DNA of 64,000 bases, from assembly GCF_028069725.1 (NCBI RefSeq), contig NZ_JANEWG010000018.1, positions 20,089 through 84,088 of the forward strand, written 5' to 3'. The DNA is from Citrobacter sp. Awk 4. GTDB lineage: Bacteria; Pseudomonadota; Gammaproteobacteria; Enterobacterales; Enterobacteriaceae. The notes below the pieces were generated by a model, which had not been told where the DNA came from, did no database searches, and worked only from the letters and a program-made list of their open reading frames with translations. Shown here piece by piece: positions 1-8,545 of this stretch. Position 1 is the first letter of the stretch; each line of letters starts with the position of its first letter. A program made the translations under genes and the position numbers.

Positions 1-151
1 GCTGGCTATAGGCCATTTCATATGCGCCCTTACCCACGGCTTTACGCAGCATTTCTTCCGCGGCCTGCGTGCTGAATGATGACACAACAAGCAGTGAACC
101 TAACAATAATGAACCCCGCAGGCGCGGCGAAAACAGATGACGTAAATGCAT
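1..151 (-). CDS. yncE: YncE, periplasmic beta-propeller protein (5' part only)
   Basis: Only the first 50 codons are inside the window; the gene runs off its left edge. The reverse strand reads MHLRHLFSPRLRGSLLL, then a hydrophobic stretch and an AxA-type signal-peptidase site (STQA/AEEML), followed by LRKAVGKGAYEMAYSQ. This matches the start of E. coli YncE almost residue for residue. YncE is a secreted seven-bladed beta-propeller that has been reported to bind single-stranded DNA; its physiological role is unclear and it is iron-regulated in E. coli. A Fur-box-like palindrome lies about 85 bases upstream of the start codon. In K-12 the TonB-dependent receptor gene yncD lies between yncE and mcbR; here it is missing. 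Confidence 0.93.
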   Translation of the reverse strand, partial: MHLRHLFSPRLRGSLLLGSLLVVSSFSTQAAEEMLRKAVGKGAYEMAYSQ

Positions 152-234
152 GACGACTCCCTTTGATGAATATCTGTATAACTGCTTCACACGACTTCGA
201 TGAGCAACATCATGGTGTCGCCTCTTTTATGAAT

Positions 235-253
235 GCGAATAGTAATCATTATT
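235..253. promoter_or_regulatory. Putative Fur box upstream of yncE
   Basis: The 19 bases here match the classical Fur consensus GATAATGATAATCATTATC at 14 positions, with the right half AATCATTAT perfect. The site is upstream of yncE, a gene known to be repressed by iron through Fur in E. coli. Function is inferred from sequence and that precedent. Confidence 0.6.
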
Positions 254-367
254 CACCTATATGTGGAGCATTCTTTTCACCAGGACAGCAATCTTCTTAA
301 TTTCTCCACGAAGGCGGTGATCACAAGGGGATTGGCGCTTTAAATCGCGCAGTATATTCATCCTTCA

Positions 368-390
368 ATAGCGGGGAGTCACCCCGCTAT
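368..390 (-). terminator. Hairpin after mcbR
   Basis: A perfect 9-bp inverted repeat (ATAGCGGGG and CCCCGCTAT, 5-base loop) starts 13 bases after the mcbR stop on the reverse strand. There is no strong T run behind it, so it may be a weak terminator or an mRNA-stabilising stem. Confidence 0.5.
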
Positions 391-402
391 ATTCCGGCGA
401 GG

Positions 403-1068
403 TTAATGGAGATATTGCGTTCTAATGAGGGAGACATTTTTAGCAATGATGTCATTGAGACACCGGCGGGATGCTTCTTTATCTCCTTGCGCCAGCGCGT
501 CGAGCAACGAGTGATAATACTCAACGCGGCTCTGATACCCTTCAGGCACCCCATTGCCATATAAAAAATGCAGGCTGGGGCCCATTCGTACCCACAGTTG
601 TTCAATCATTTGGTAGAGCGTCGGCATATTGGCGTAACGGTAAATCTGAAACCGAAACGCATGATTTGCCAGAAGTCGCTCTTGTATCGTGCCGCTTTCG
701 TGTGCCTGTTGATACTGCTCCAGTAGCGTGGTGAGCGTTTGCAGGCGCCCGGCAGAAATCGCCTCTGCGGCGGCCGCTACCGCCATACCCTCAAGTTCAG
801 TACGGACGAGATTGATCTCTTCCCATCCCGCCAGTGAAATATCGGGCACCATAAAGGCCTGCGCCGGGGCAACAGCTAATGCGCTCGCGGAGACCAACCG
901 CAGTAATGCTTCACGAACAGGCGTAATACTGATCCCCAGCTCGTCGGCAATATTTTTCGTTATCAGTCTCGCACCAGGTTTTAATGCACCTATCGTCAAC
1001 TGGTGTTTCAAACCGTTCTCAACCTGTGTCGTCAGGCTGATATGTGATGTTTTTTCCAAACCGGGCAT
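403..1068 (-). CDS. mcbR: McbR-like GntR/FadR-family transcriptional regulator
   Basis: A 221-residue regulator with an N-terminal winged helix-turn-helix (about residues 15-75, including ALKPGARLITKNIADELG and SITPVREALLRL, the typical GntR recognition helix) and a C-terminal all-helical FCD effector domain. It resembles E. coli McbR (YncC), which represses ybiM/mcbA and affects colanic acid and biofilm formation, and occupies the K-12 position next to yncE. The C-terminal domain is more diverged than the DNA-binding part, so the ligand could differ. The start ATG has a good Shine-Dalgarno (GGAAGGA) about 7 bases upstream. The gene appears monocistronic, bounded by hairpins on both sides. 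Confidence 0.85.
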   Translation of the reverse strand: MPGLEKTSHISLTTQVENGLKHQLTIGALKPGARLITKNIADELGISITPVREALLRLVSASALAVAPAQAFMVPDISLAGWEEINLVRTELEGMAVAAAAEAISAGRLQTLTTLLEQYQQAHESGTIQERLLANHAFRFQIYRYANMPTLYQMIEQLWVRMGPSLHFLYGNGVPEGYQSRVEYYHSLLDALAQGDKEASRRCLNDIIAKNVSLIRTQYLH

Positions 1069-1368
1069 TTTACATCCTTCCGTTATTCATCGAGCGACAT
1101 CGCAATTAAATCCACACATAGAAGGGATTTAATTGTAAAAAAGTAAACCTGGTCAGGAATGAAAAATAAAAATTAAACGTGATAGTTTACCCGCGTTATA
1201 TTTCGCTTATTAACGTTTAGTGACGCATTTTGCGGTGCTTTAATTAAAGCCGCAAATGACAATTTTGCCCATTTTTATGGCGGAATTATTACTTTACACT
1301 GCGCAGATCCGTTGGTTTACGGCTTTGCGGCCGTTTTTCCCGCTCTTTCTGGTCATTAAAAACAGCGC
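1069..1368. other. Intergenic region, mcbR promoter side
   Basis: About 300 AT-rich bases between the start of mcbR and the terminator of the autotransporter gene. It must hold the mcbR promoter. I see no open reading frame with a ribosome binding site and no recognised RNA. A short inverted pair around TTTAATTAAA (near 1240-1250) could be part of an operator but is too AT-rich to call. Confidence 0.4.
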
Positions 1369-1404
1369 AAAAAAAAACCGGAGTCAGATAGTGACCCCGG
1401 TTTA
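1369..1404 (-). terminator. Rho-independent terminator of the autotransporter gene
   Basis: Read on the reverse strand, a stem of AACCGGGGTCA paired with TGACTCCGGTT (one mismatch) is followed by a run of nine T. It lies about 55 bases beyond the autotransporter stop codon. Confidence 0.85.
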
Positions 1405-1457
1405 TAGATGGTTAAAAACAAATTAATCCATTGATTAAAGAGACTTTACAGTATCTG

Positions 1458-4400
1458 TCAGAAACTGTATTTCACACCGATCATCGCAGAGGTATCGCTG
1501 TAACCTTTATCACCAATCTGCACGCCGACATTGCCCCACAGATTCAGATGCGGATTAAGCTGGCCCTCTACGCCGGTTTTCAGTTCTCCGATATTCTGCG
1601 CTCCCTCCTGATGGACATTCATGCCATCCATACTGACACCAAATTTCTCGGTGTTGTGGATCCAGTTGGCTTCCACGAACGGCTGGAAGGTCCGGTTTTT
1701 ACCGTCATCGATTTTGCTGTGGCCTTTCAGGAAGGTGCGCATACCCAGACGGGTCTGCACGTTATTCTCCCCTTCACCGCTGACACGGGTGCCGTTGCTT
1801 TCACGGTGATCGTCCGCCGTGACGCCCATCCAGATGACCTGCGCCTGCGGCTGGATATACCACTCATTCAGTGAGCCCTGACTGCCGGTAAACTCGCCCA
1901 GTTTATGCGTGTAGCCCGCTTCAAGCGACGCGGTGAGCCCGCGCGATTTGTAGGACTCATTCTGAATATCCTGGCCTTTGACGTCATTATCAAACCAGCC
2001 GTACTGTGCCCAGCTGTCCAGGTACATGCCTTGTCTGGTTTCGTCGTTCTGATACCAGGTCGCGTAAAGCCCGGCGCTGTAACCGCTGACGGTGCCTTCT
2101 GAGCGATAACCCGTGACATTCGAGCGGCTGTTGCTACTGTTATGACCGTAGCCAGCCATCACGCCGAGATGCCAGCGTTGCAGTTCATCCGGGCTCCACT
2201 GCGCAATATCACCGCCCAGTTGCACCACATAACGGTTACTCTGGGTGCTGATTTGCCCGCTGCTGTCTTTAAAGCGGTTATGCCCGCCAACCTGGCGCAG
2301 CCACATGCTGGTCACTCTCTTCTCGCCGGTGAGCGCATCGGTGTACTGAGGCTCTCCCAGACGATCGTGCAGTCGGGTGATGAACATCGTGTTGGCGGCC
2401 ATCAGGTTCGCGGTGTAGCTGGCTGATTCAGGACGCACCGTCGGTGCTCCTGGAGCATGCGGTATTTTTGGTGTGACAGGTTTATCCGGCGTACCTGGGT
2501 TTTTATCTTTATCAGACGTATCAGGGTTTGTCGGCTCTTCAGGCGTATCCGGCTCTTCAGATGTATCCGGCTTTTTCGGCGGTGTCGGAGGTGTAACATA
2601 CTGATTCGTTAGGAACCAGTCCGCGCCTTTTTTCTCCAGACTGTATTCATGAATCCCGCCGACAATACGCTCTGATTTGGTGAAGACACCGTCAGACTCG
2701 CCTTTCACCTCAACAACGCGGATCCCGTTAAGGGTGTAAGCGCCATGACCACCGGCATTGATCACCTTTAGATAGGTATTACCACTGGTATTGCCGTTGA
2801 CCACTATTTTGTCCGTCACGGAGGCATCATTTCCCAGCACGGTGTTCAGCACGACCGTGCCATTCTGCCCATTCCAGTTATTGGCGGTCAGGGTTTTTCC
2901 GACAGTCATGGGCTGGGAGGATGGTGCTGCAAAATTGATGGTGCCAGCGAGATTAACATCATCAACCAGCGAGTCTGCCGTCATATTCCAGGTGCTGGCG
3001 CTGTCGATATTCACGTCAGTCGGATCAATCCAGCCGGTTAATGTCGCTCCGTTACGCAGAGACAACGCGGTGTTGTCCTGGCCAATGATATTGCTGACCA
3101 GCTGAGCCCCGCCATTGCTGCCATCCAGTACCAGTTCGCCGCCGTCAATATGCGTGTCGCCAGTCCACAGAGTGTTACCTGACAACGTCAGCGAGCCATC
3201 ACCGGTTTTGGTCAAACTGCCCGCCGATGTGCCATCAACGATATCCCCGGCGAAAGTGGTGCTGTCAGCGGTCGTCGCGTTGTTCACGGTCAGCATCGCC
3301 CCATTCAGACGGACTTCTCCGCCAGTACCGCCCAGGCGGCTAACCTGCTGGTTATTCGCGTTAAGATCAAACACGCCGCCGTTGATATTCACCTCATTGC
3401 TGCTGGCAATGCTGTCAACCACGTCCGTGCGTAGCGTACCGCTGCTGAGGGTGGTTTTGCCGGTGTATGTATTCACTGCGCTCAATACCGTTTCCCCGGC
3501 CCCTTTCTGGGTCAGGGAGCCCGTGCCGGAGACAACACCAGAGAGGAATGTCTCCGCTGGGTTATTGATAACAAATTCGCTGTTGTTAAGCACATTACCC
3601 ACGATCGAACCTGAACTTGTGCCATCACCCAGTTGCAGCGTCCCACCACTGATGGTAGTACCGCCCTCATAGGTGTTTTCACCCGTCAACACGGTCGTAC
3701 CGCTGAGATTAGTCAGGGAACCCAGCCCTGAAACGACCGGCGAGAACAGGTAATTCCCGGAAGTATCTGTGTGATTAAAAACTAACTGGCTACCGGCAGC
3801 GTGCAGTCTGACAGCCGGTGCTTCTAATGTGCCAGGCGACGCCGCTGCAGAACCCGGCGTTGCGCCGATCACCAGCATGCTGGAATCGTTATTCACATTG
3901 ACGCCACCTTCAGCCACCATCTTGCCGTGATCTTCCAGTACCAGAGAACCCGTACCGGCGGTATTTCCTGACTTGGGTTTAAAACCGATACTCAGGATGT
4001 GATTTGTCCCGATGTTCCATGTTGAGCCCGCGCCCTTAATCGTTGCAATTCCTGTTGCGCCCGATTCAATGGCAATCCCCCCACCGATTGAATTCACGGT
4101 GCCGCCGTCGGTGACGTTTAAAATACCGTCGCCGCGGCGTCCAACATTTAATTGATCATCGGTAATTGTAAAACGAGAGCCTTCGCCACTGACGTTAACC
4201 ACACCACGCGTTCCCGCGCTATCCGCAACGTAAGAAACCGAATTGCTGGTGACGTTACCGCCATCAGTAATATTTAACGTGGCGCTACCGCGGGTTCCTA
4301 CCGTAATTCCGGAGGAGTTGTCTGCCGTCGCAAATAACGCTGAGTCCGCGCCATCAACGCTGACAACACCAGTGCTATTTTCGTTTTGGCCGATATTGAT

Positions 4401-4832
4401 AAACTTGGTGTAGGCTTTGCCACCGTTTTTAACCTCCAGCGTACCGTTGCCTCCACCGCCAACCGCGGTGGTTCCGTTACCTGAAGGATTATTGTCGGTG
4501 GTGACGCTATCAAACCATTTTCCGCCATCAACCGTGAGCGTCCCGCTGTCGTTTTTGCCGTAGCCCATGACGGATCCGCTATCCGGACCAGGAATTTGTC
4601 CTGTTACCACCGTCTCCCCACGGGAAATAAGCAGCGAGCCCGTACCGCCATCACCGATATATAATGCGGGGGGCGACGCAGGAATATCTGCAGCAGTTTT
4701 TGAACCATTAATAGAAAGTGCGTCGGCATGCGCTGTTGTGCAAATTGACGCTAAAACAATTAAACCCACACCATCCAGAGGGGTTATTTTATAAAAATTA
4801 TTGCCGTTGGAACTCAATATATAATTCTCCAT
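1458..4832 (-). CDS. Large autotransporter (type Va) outer-membrane protein
   Basis: A 1124-residue type Va secreted protein. Order of parts: signal peptide (residues 1-36, probable cleavage after TTAHA), a passenger of about 700 residues rich in Gly, Ser, Thr and Asn with repeated beta-helix turns such as DGGTVNSIGGGIAIE, then autotransporter-associated strand repeats (TYEGGTTISGGTLQLG and TYTGKTTLSSGTLRT), a low-complexity Pro/Asp/Lys/Glu linker (about 745-797), and a C-terminal beta-barrel of about 300 residues ending in the typical aromatic terminus VKYSF. The family includes AIDA-I-like and pertactin-like adhesins; the ligand cannot be predicted. There is no passenger protease motif. The start ATG lacks a strong ribosome binding site; an in-frame TTG six codons in with GGAG upstream is an alternative. 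The gene sits where K-12 has curA, so it is accessory. Confidence 0.88.
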   Translation of the reverse strand: MENYILSSNGNNFYKITPLDGVGLIVLASICTTAHADALSINGSKTAADIPASPPALYIGDGGTGSLLISRGETVVTGQIPGPDSGSVMGYGKNDSGTLTVDGGKWFDSVTTDNNPSGNGTTAVGGGGNGTLEVKNGGKAYTKFINIGQNENSTGVVSVDGADSALFATADNSSGITVGTRGSATLNITDGGNVTSNSVSYVADSAGTRGVVNVSGEGSRFTITDDQLNVGRRGDGILNVTDGGTVNSIGGGIAIESGATGIATIKGAGSTWNIGTNHILSIGFKPKSGNTAGTGSLVLEDHGKMVAEGGVNVNNDSSMLVIGATPGSAAASPGTLEAPAVRLHAAGSQLVFNHTDTSGNYLFSPVVSGLGSLTNLSGTTVLTGENTYEGGTTISGGTLQLGDGTSSGSIVGNVLNNSEFVINNPAETFLSGVVSGTGSLTQKGAGETVLSAVNTYTGKTTLSSGTLRTDVVDSIASSNEVNINGGVFDLNANNQQVSRLGGTGGEVRLNGAMLTVNNATTADSTTFAGDIVDGTSAGSLTKTGDGSLTLSGNTLWTGDTHIDGGELVLDGSNGGAQLVSNIIGQDNTALSLRNGATLTGWIDPTDVNIDSASTWNMTADSLVDDVNLAGTINFAAPSSQPMTVGKTLTANNWNGQNGTVVLNTVLGNDASVTDKIVVNGNTSGNTYLKVINAGGHGAYTLNGIRVVEVKGESDGVFTKSERIVGGIHEYSLEKKGADWFLTNQYVTPPTPPKKPDTSEEPDTPEEPTNPDTSDKDKNPGTPDKPVTPKIPHAPGAPTVRPESASYTANLMAANTMFITRLHDRLGEPQYTDALTGEKRVTSMWLRQVGGHNRFKDSSGQISTQSNRYVVQLGGDIAQWSPDELQRWHLGVMAGYGHNSSNSRSNVTGYRSEGTVSGYSAGLYATWYQNDETRQGMYLDSWAQYGWFDNDVKGQDIQNESYKSRGLTASLEAGYTHKLGEFTGSQGSLNEWYIQPQAQVIWMGVTADDHRESNGTRVSGEGENNVQTRLGMRTFLKGHSKIDDGKNRTFQPFVEANWIHNTEKFGVSMDGMNVHQEGAQNIGELKTGVEGQLNPHLNLWGNVGVQIGDKGYSDTSAMIGVKYSF

Positions 4833-5139
4833 GTTTCATTATTTTTTGGCTGCCAATTCCATTGGGATGGCCAGAAATAAAATTTAACACAGGGTTACGC
4901 ATTATTTCAAACTTGTGACAACAACCGCATAATTAATAGTCACATTTAGTATAAATATTGACTTTGCTAGTAATCGCTACTTTTTTCAGATAAAATATAA
5001 AAAGGATTTAATTCGGTATTTATAAGTAACTCACCATTGACAAATACATTATGTTATATATTCGTCGTTCTTTTAAAGATGTATTTTATTTAAAACTTCA
5101 GCACAGAGAACGCGATTACATTGCATTGGATTTAATAAT
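4833..5139. other. AT-rich promoter region of the autotransporter
   Basis: About 310 very AT-rich bases between the autotransporter start and the terminator of the XRE-cupin gene. Composition of this kind often goes with H-NS silencing of surface-protein genes. Promoter-like TATAAT-type hexamers are abundant but none stands out. No coding potential seen. Confidence 0.4.
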
Positions 5140-5171
5140 AAAAGAAGAAAACTGCTCCAGAGGAGCAGTTT
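5140..5171 (-). terminator. Terminator of the XRE-cupin gene
   Basis: On the reverse strand AAACTGCTCC and GGAGCAGTTT form a perfect 10-bp stem with a 3-base loop, followed by a T-rich tract (TTCTTCTTTTATT). It lies 20 bases beyond the stop codon. Confidence 0.85.
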
Positions 5172-5191
5172 ATATCAACCGCGCTTGCGGA

Positions 5192-5767
5192 TTAATTGCC
5201 GGTGTGATTTAAACGCACCACCAGATAAACGCAGGAGGACGACGTTTCATTAATAAAGCGGCAGTCATTGGGTGGTCCAAGCTCGAGACAGTCTCCTGCC
5301 TTCATTTCATGGCGGGTATCCCCTTCAACAAACACCAGCTCTCCCTGCTGTAGCCAGATTAGCTGACGGGCCAGCGCATAGGACGACGCCGGCATCGGGA
5401 CGTCGCTACCCGGTGGAAGCTCGATCTGCACCAAATCAATGGGCAGGTCGCTGCGCGGCGAGACATGGCGGCGCAGATAGTGCGTTTGCGGATCGTACCA
5501 GACCGGTTGATCGGCAAAGCGCAGCAGCTTGCCCTCTTGCATCTCGGCGCGGGCGATAAGCGTCGACATGCTAATGCCAAACGCGCCCGAAAGTCTGCCG
5601 AGGAGCGTTGCCGTTGGACTGCTCTCGCCCCGTTCAATCTTATGGATCATCGCCCGTGAGACGCCTGCTCGTTCAGCAAGCTCCGTCAACGACCAACCCC
5701 GCGACTCGCGTTCAAGGCGAATTCTGACGCTGATCCGTTGATTTATGTTGTCTTCAATAGTATTCAT
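5192..5767 (-). CDS. XRE-family regulator with C-terminal cupin
   Basis: A 191-residue two-domain regulator. Residues 12-66 form a lambda-Cro/XRE helix-turn-helix (RLERESRGWSLTELAERAG, VSRAMIHKIERGESSPT). Residues about 110-185 form a cupin barrel (LPPGSDVPMP, QGELVFVEGDTRHEMKAGDCLELG). This architecture resembles SutR and PuuR, which sense small metabolites through the cupin. It is divergent from mnaT, 37 bases away, and a 24-bp palindrome covers its own start codon, so autoregulation together with control of mnaT-ydcZ is plausible. No Shine-Dalgarno is visible and a possible -10 lies just upstream of the ATG, suggesting a leaderless mRNA. The ligand is unknown. Confidence 0.85.
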   Translation of the reverse strand: MNTIEDNINQRISVRIRLERESRGWSLTELAERAGVSRAMIHKIERGESSPTATLLGRLSGAFGISMSTLIARAEMQEGKLLRFADQPVWYDPQTHYLRRHVSPRSDLPIDLVQIELPPGSDVPMPASSYALARQLIWLQQGELVFVEGDTRHEMKAGDCLELGPPNDCRFINETSSSCVYLVVRLNHTGN

Positions 5768-5780
5768 ATCGTAATACTAT
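5757..5780. promoter_or_regulatory. Palindromic operator between XRE-cupin gene and mnaT
   Basis: Perfect inverted repeat ATAGTATT - 8 bases - AATACTAT. The XRE-cupin ATG lies inside the spacer, and the right arm is 25 bases before the mnaT start. A dimeric HTH protein would fit this spacing, and the adjacent XRE regulator is the obvious candidate. Confidence 0.6.
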
Positions 5781-5804
5781 AGTGAACACCCCCTGAGGTT
5801 CAAC

Positions 5805-6323
5805 ATGCCCATTCGATTTGCCAGCAAAGAAGACTGTGCCGCCATCGCCGAAATCTACAATCATGCCGTTTTACATACCGCCGCCATCTGGAACGATCAA
5901 ACCGTCGATGCCGACAACCGCATCGCCTGGTATGAAGCGCGTCAGTTACTGGGCTATCCGGTGCTGGTCAGCGAAGAAAATAACACCGTCACTGGCTATG
6001 CCTCCTTTGGCGACTGGCGAAACTTTGAGGGCTTTCGTCATACCGTGGAACACTCGGTCTACGTTCACCCGCAACATCAGGGTAAAGGACTGGGGCGCGC
6101 ACTGCTCAGCAAGCTGATTGAGGAGGCGCGGGCGTGTGGTAAACATGTGATGGTCGCCGGGATTGAGTCGCAAAACCTCGCCTCGCTGCATCTGCATGAA
6201 ACTCTGGGCTTTAAGACGACCGCGCAAATGCCACAGGTTGGCACAAAATTTGGCCGCTGGCTGGATCTGACCTTTATGCAATTGCAACTGGACGATCGTG
6301 TCGATCCGGACGGGCACCGATGA
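5805..6323 (+). CDS. mnaT: MnaT, L-amino acid N-acetyltransferase
   Basis: A 172-residue GNAT enzyme nearly identical over most of its length to E. coli MnaT (YncA), which acetylates methionine, its sulfoxide and sulfone, and methionine sulfoximine; the family overlaps with phosphinothricin acetyltransferases. The acetyl-CoA loop is visible as VHPQHQGKGLGRALL (about 86-100), and the C-terminal FGRWLDLTFMQLQL strand is conserved. Start: ATG with GAGG 6 bases upstream. The stop overlaps the ydcZ start by four bases (ATGA), so the two are co-transcribed and probably translationally coupled. Confidence 0.95.
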   Translation: MPIRFASKEDCAAIAEIYNHAVLHTAAIWNDQTVDADNRIAWYEARQLLGYPVLVSEENNTVTGYASFGDWRNFEGFRHTVEHSVYVHPQHQGKGLGRALLSKLIEEARACGKHVMVAGIESQNLASLHLHETLGFKTTAQMPQVGTKFGRWLDLTFMQLQLDDRVDPDGHR

Positions 6324-6769
6324 ACCAGACGCTGACCTTTGCTTTCCTGATTGCCGCAGGCATTGGCCTGGTCGTACAAAACACCCTGATGGTGCGGATT
6401 ACCCAAACGTCGTCGACGATCCTTATCGCGATGCTGCTCAATTCGCTGGTGGGAATTATTCTGTTTGTCAGCATTTTGGGATTCAAACAGGGGACGGCGG
6501 GATTTGGCGAGCTGATGTCCAGCGTGCGCTGGTGGACGCTGATCCCCGGACTGCTGGGGTCGTTTTTTGTCTTCGCCAGTATCAGTGGTTATCAATATGT
6601 CGGCGCGGCGACCACCATTGCGGTACTGGTCGCCAGCCAATTGATTGGCGGCTTAGTGCTGGATATCGTGCGCAGCCACGGCGTGCCGCTACGGGCGCTG
6701 GCCGGTCCCGTGTGTGGGGCGGTGCTGCTGGTTGTCGGCGCCTGGCTGGTCGCCAGACGCTCGTTTTAG
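6320..6769 (+). CDS. ydcZ: YdcZ, DMT-superfamily inner-membrane protein
   Basis: A 149-residue, very hydrophobic protein with five predicted membrane spans (beginning LTFAFLIAAGIGLVVQNTLM), of the DUF606/YdcZ family in the drug/metabolite transporter superfamily. Proteins of this size are half-transporters that probably dimerise. Transport substrate is not known. It overlaps mnaT by four bases, so a link to export of an amino acid derivative is possible but only an inference. It converges with ydcY five bases downstream. Confidence 0.9.
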   Translation: MNQTLTFAFLIAAGIGLVVQNTLMVRITQTSSTILIAMLLNSLVGIILFVSILGFKQGTAGFGELMSSVRWWTLIPGLLGSFFVFASISGYQYVGAATTIAVLVASQLIGGLVLDIVRSHGVPLRALAGPVCGAVLLVVGAWLVARRSF

Positions 6770-6774
6770 GATGC

Positions 6775-7008
6775 TCAGAGGATCGTGCCGCCTTTGGTGA
6801 GCTGATCGCGGCGCGCTTCCATATCTTCTTTGTGCTGTCGTCCGTGATGCGCAATAGCGGTACGCAAACGTTGCTGCTGGGTATAACGATCCTCCCGACT
6901 TAGCTCGCTATCGTCGCTTAAAACCACCAGTAGTTCATTCATATGGCTGATTACGCCCTCGTGAATGGCGGCATCGACACGTAAACGGACCTCATCCAGA
7001 TGCGACAT
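6775..7008 (-). CDS. ydcY: YdcY, small DUF2526 protein
   Basis: A 77-residue soluble, highly charged helical protein (MSHLDEVRLRVDAAIHEG to KEDMEARRDQLTKGGTIL) matching E. coli YdcY. No catalytic motif is visible and the function is unknown. The start ATG is preceded by AAGGAGAAACT, an excellent ribosome binding site. In K-12 its neighbour on this side is ortT; here the srfABC operon intervenes. Confidence 0.9.
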   Translation of the reverse strand: MSHLDEVRLRVDAAIHEGVISHMNELLVVLSDDSELSREDRYTQQQRLRTAIAHHGRQHKEDMEARRDQLTKGGTIL

Positions 7009-7245
7009 AGTTTCTCCTTAACGCATTAATTTGGCTCAACTGTCAGAGTATTATATTCCCGTCTTTTTCGCAGATAAATTCATCCCTGGTCGTTAAGGCA
7101 TTTACCTTAAGTCTTTTTGTTAACGTCAAGATGTTTCCTTGTCCTCTATGCCTGGAAAATTCACCCCTTTTTACCTCTCTTCCGCCGTTTGCAAGTCGCT
7201 GCGGCCCGTAAAGTAGATGCGTGAAGAAGTCTAAGGGACAATAAC

Positions 7246-8541
7246 GTGGCAAAAACACTCTTGCGTAGCGGCAATCTGGATGACTATCAGGCCGTGGGCG
7301 GCGGCGGTCAGGCCGTTTTTGATTCAGCCTTGCAAATTCGTGAAACGCTTCGCCTGCGTAAACAGCAGGCCATAGCGGAATGTCTGGCGATACCGCAACT
7401 CAATGATAGCGGCGAGCGCGTTGACTGGTACTCCCCTGTTGAAGGAGAAGCTATCACGTGGAAATCCGCCGATGAAGAGTCGCGTGCACGGGCGTTACGC
7501 GCGCTGTCTGGCATGGTAGAGACGGCAGCGGCATTGAGTCGAAAAAGCCTGCAATCCGGTAAAACGTCCCAGCAACTGTTTGGATCGTTGCTGGAGAAAG
7601 CCTTTCAGTTCCCTGGCGAAAATCATGTTTTTCTGGTGAACGGGAAACCGGTTATCACCTTCTGGGGTTTCGTCAATCTCAATGAAAATACCCGTGAAGA
7701 GGTCCTGGATTGCCTGCGCACCGTTGATGCGTCCCCTGTGCTTTGCGCGAAACCTGAGCCGGAAGATGACCCCGTACCCGAAATAACATTCACCCAGGCG
7801 GATGAACCTTTGCTCATACCGGTCATTGAGCCTCTCCCGGAGCCTGAACCGGTTTCAATTCCCGCTCTACATATCAGTGAGCCGGAAACGCCAGCGCCGT
7901 CAGTGAAACCCATTCGCCGTCTGCCGGTATGGTGTTTGCCGCTCGCGGCGGCGCTTATTGTGGTTATCGCCGTGCCATTACTGTGGAAGCCATCGGCTGT
8001 CGTCCCTGAAACACCCGCCCCAGAGACGCTGGCAACATCAGCGATAAAACCGTTGCCGAAAACAATCGCCCCGCTGCCGCTGCATCAGGCGGAAGTGATC
8101 CCCGCCGCCGAAAAAGAGAAAAAACCGGATCAGCCGGTGGTGATTGCCGCCATCCCGAAAGATGCGCTGGTGATGGATGCTAATCAGATGAAGGCCGGGA
8201 CAACACGTTTTTTAAACGGCAACTGGCGCGTGATGCTCGATGTGAAGGACCCCATTACCGGGAAAGCGCCCTCTCTGCGCTATCAGTTGCAAAACAATAA
8301 GGGCACCGCTCGCGTGGTGCATGGCGACAGTATTGTCTGTCGGGCAGAGGTGTTCTCTGGTCTGCATCAGACGGGTGAACTGATGATCAAGAGTCGCGGC
8401 AATGCGCGTTGCACTGACGGTTCACGCTACCCCATGCCGGAAATTACCTGTAAAGCGGGCGCGAATGACGTCGCGATTTGCACGGCACGTTACGATGCTC
8501 ACGCGGCGCTGCCGTTGACGTTTAAAAAGATAGGTGCCTGA
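7246..8541 (+). CDS. srfA: SrfA-family protein, first gene of srfABC
   Basis: A 431-residue protein matching SrfA of Salmonella, where srfABC was identified as an SsrB-regulated locus. Visible parts: a soluble N-terminal domain (1-165), an acidic proline-rich linker (about 168-222, repeated PEPE), a single membrane span (about 226-247, VWCLPLAAALIVVIAVPLLW), a second proline-rich linker, and a C-terminal domain (about 300-431) with four cysteines, probably periplasmic. Starts with GTG, with AAGGGA 7 bases upstream. The molecular role is not established. It is the first gene of three; the stop is 4 bases before the preferred srfB start. Confidence 0.85.
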   Translation: MAKTLLRSGNLDDYQAVGGGGQAVFDSALQIRETLRLRKQQAIAECLAIPQLNDSGERVDWYSPVEGEAITWKSADEESRARALRALSGMVETAAALSRKSLQSGKTSQQLFGSLLEKAFQFPGENHVFLVNGKPVITFWGFVNLNENTREEVLDCLRTVDASPVLCAKPEPEDDPVPEITFTQADEPLLIPVIEPLPEPEPVSIPALHISEPETPAPSVKPIRRLPVWCLPLAAALIVVIAVPLLWKPSAVVPETPAPETLATSAIKPLPKTIAPLPLHQAEVIPAAEKEKKPDQPVVIAAIPKDALVMDANQMKAGTTRFLNGNWRVMLDVKDPITGKAPSLRYQLQNNKGTARVVHGDSIVCRAEVFSGLHQTGELMIKSRGNARCTDGSRYPMPEITCKAGANDVAICTARYDAHAALPLTFKKIGA

Positions 8542-8545
8542 TTTT

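Noticed and set aside
3115..3672. 185-residue plus-strand ORF across the autotransporter passenger
   Set aside because: Antisense to a Gly/Thr-rich coding region; low-complexity Pro/Ser/Val product with no ribosome binding site.
8534..8545. GTG at 8534 as the srfB start
   Set aside because: It lies inside srfA with no better ribosome site, and the SrfB family starts at the ATG four codons later.
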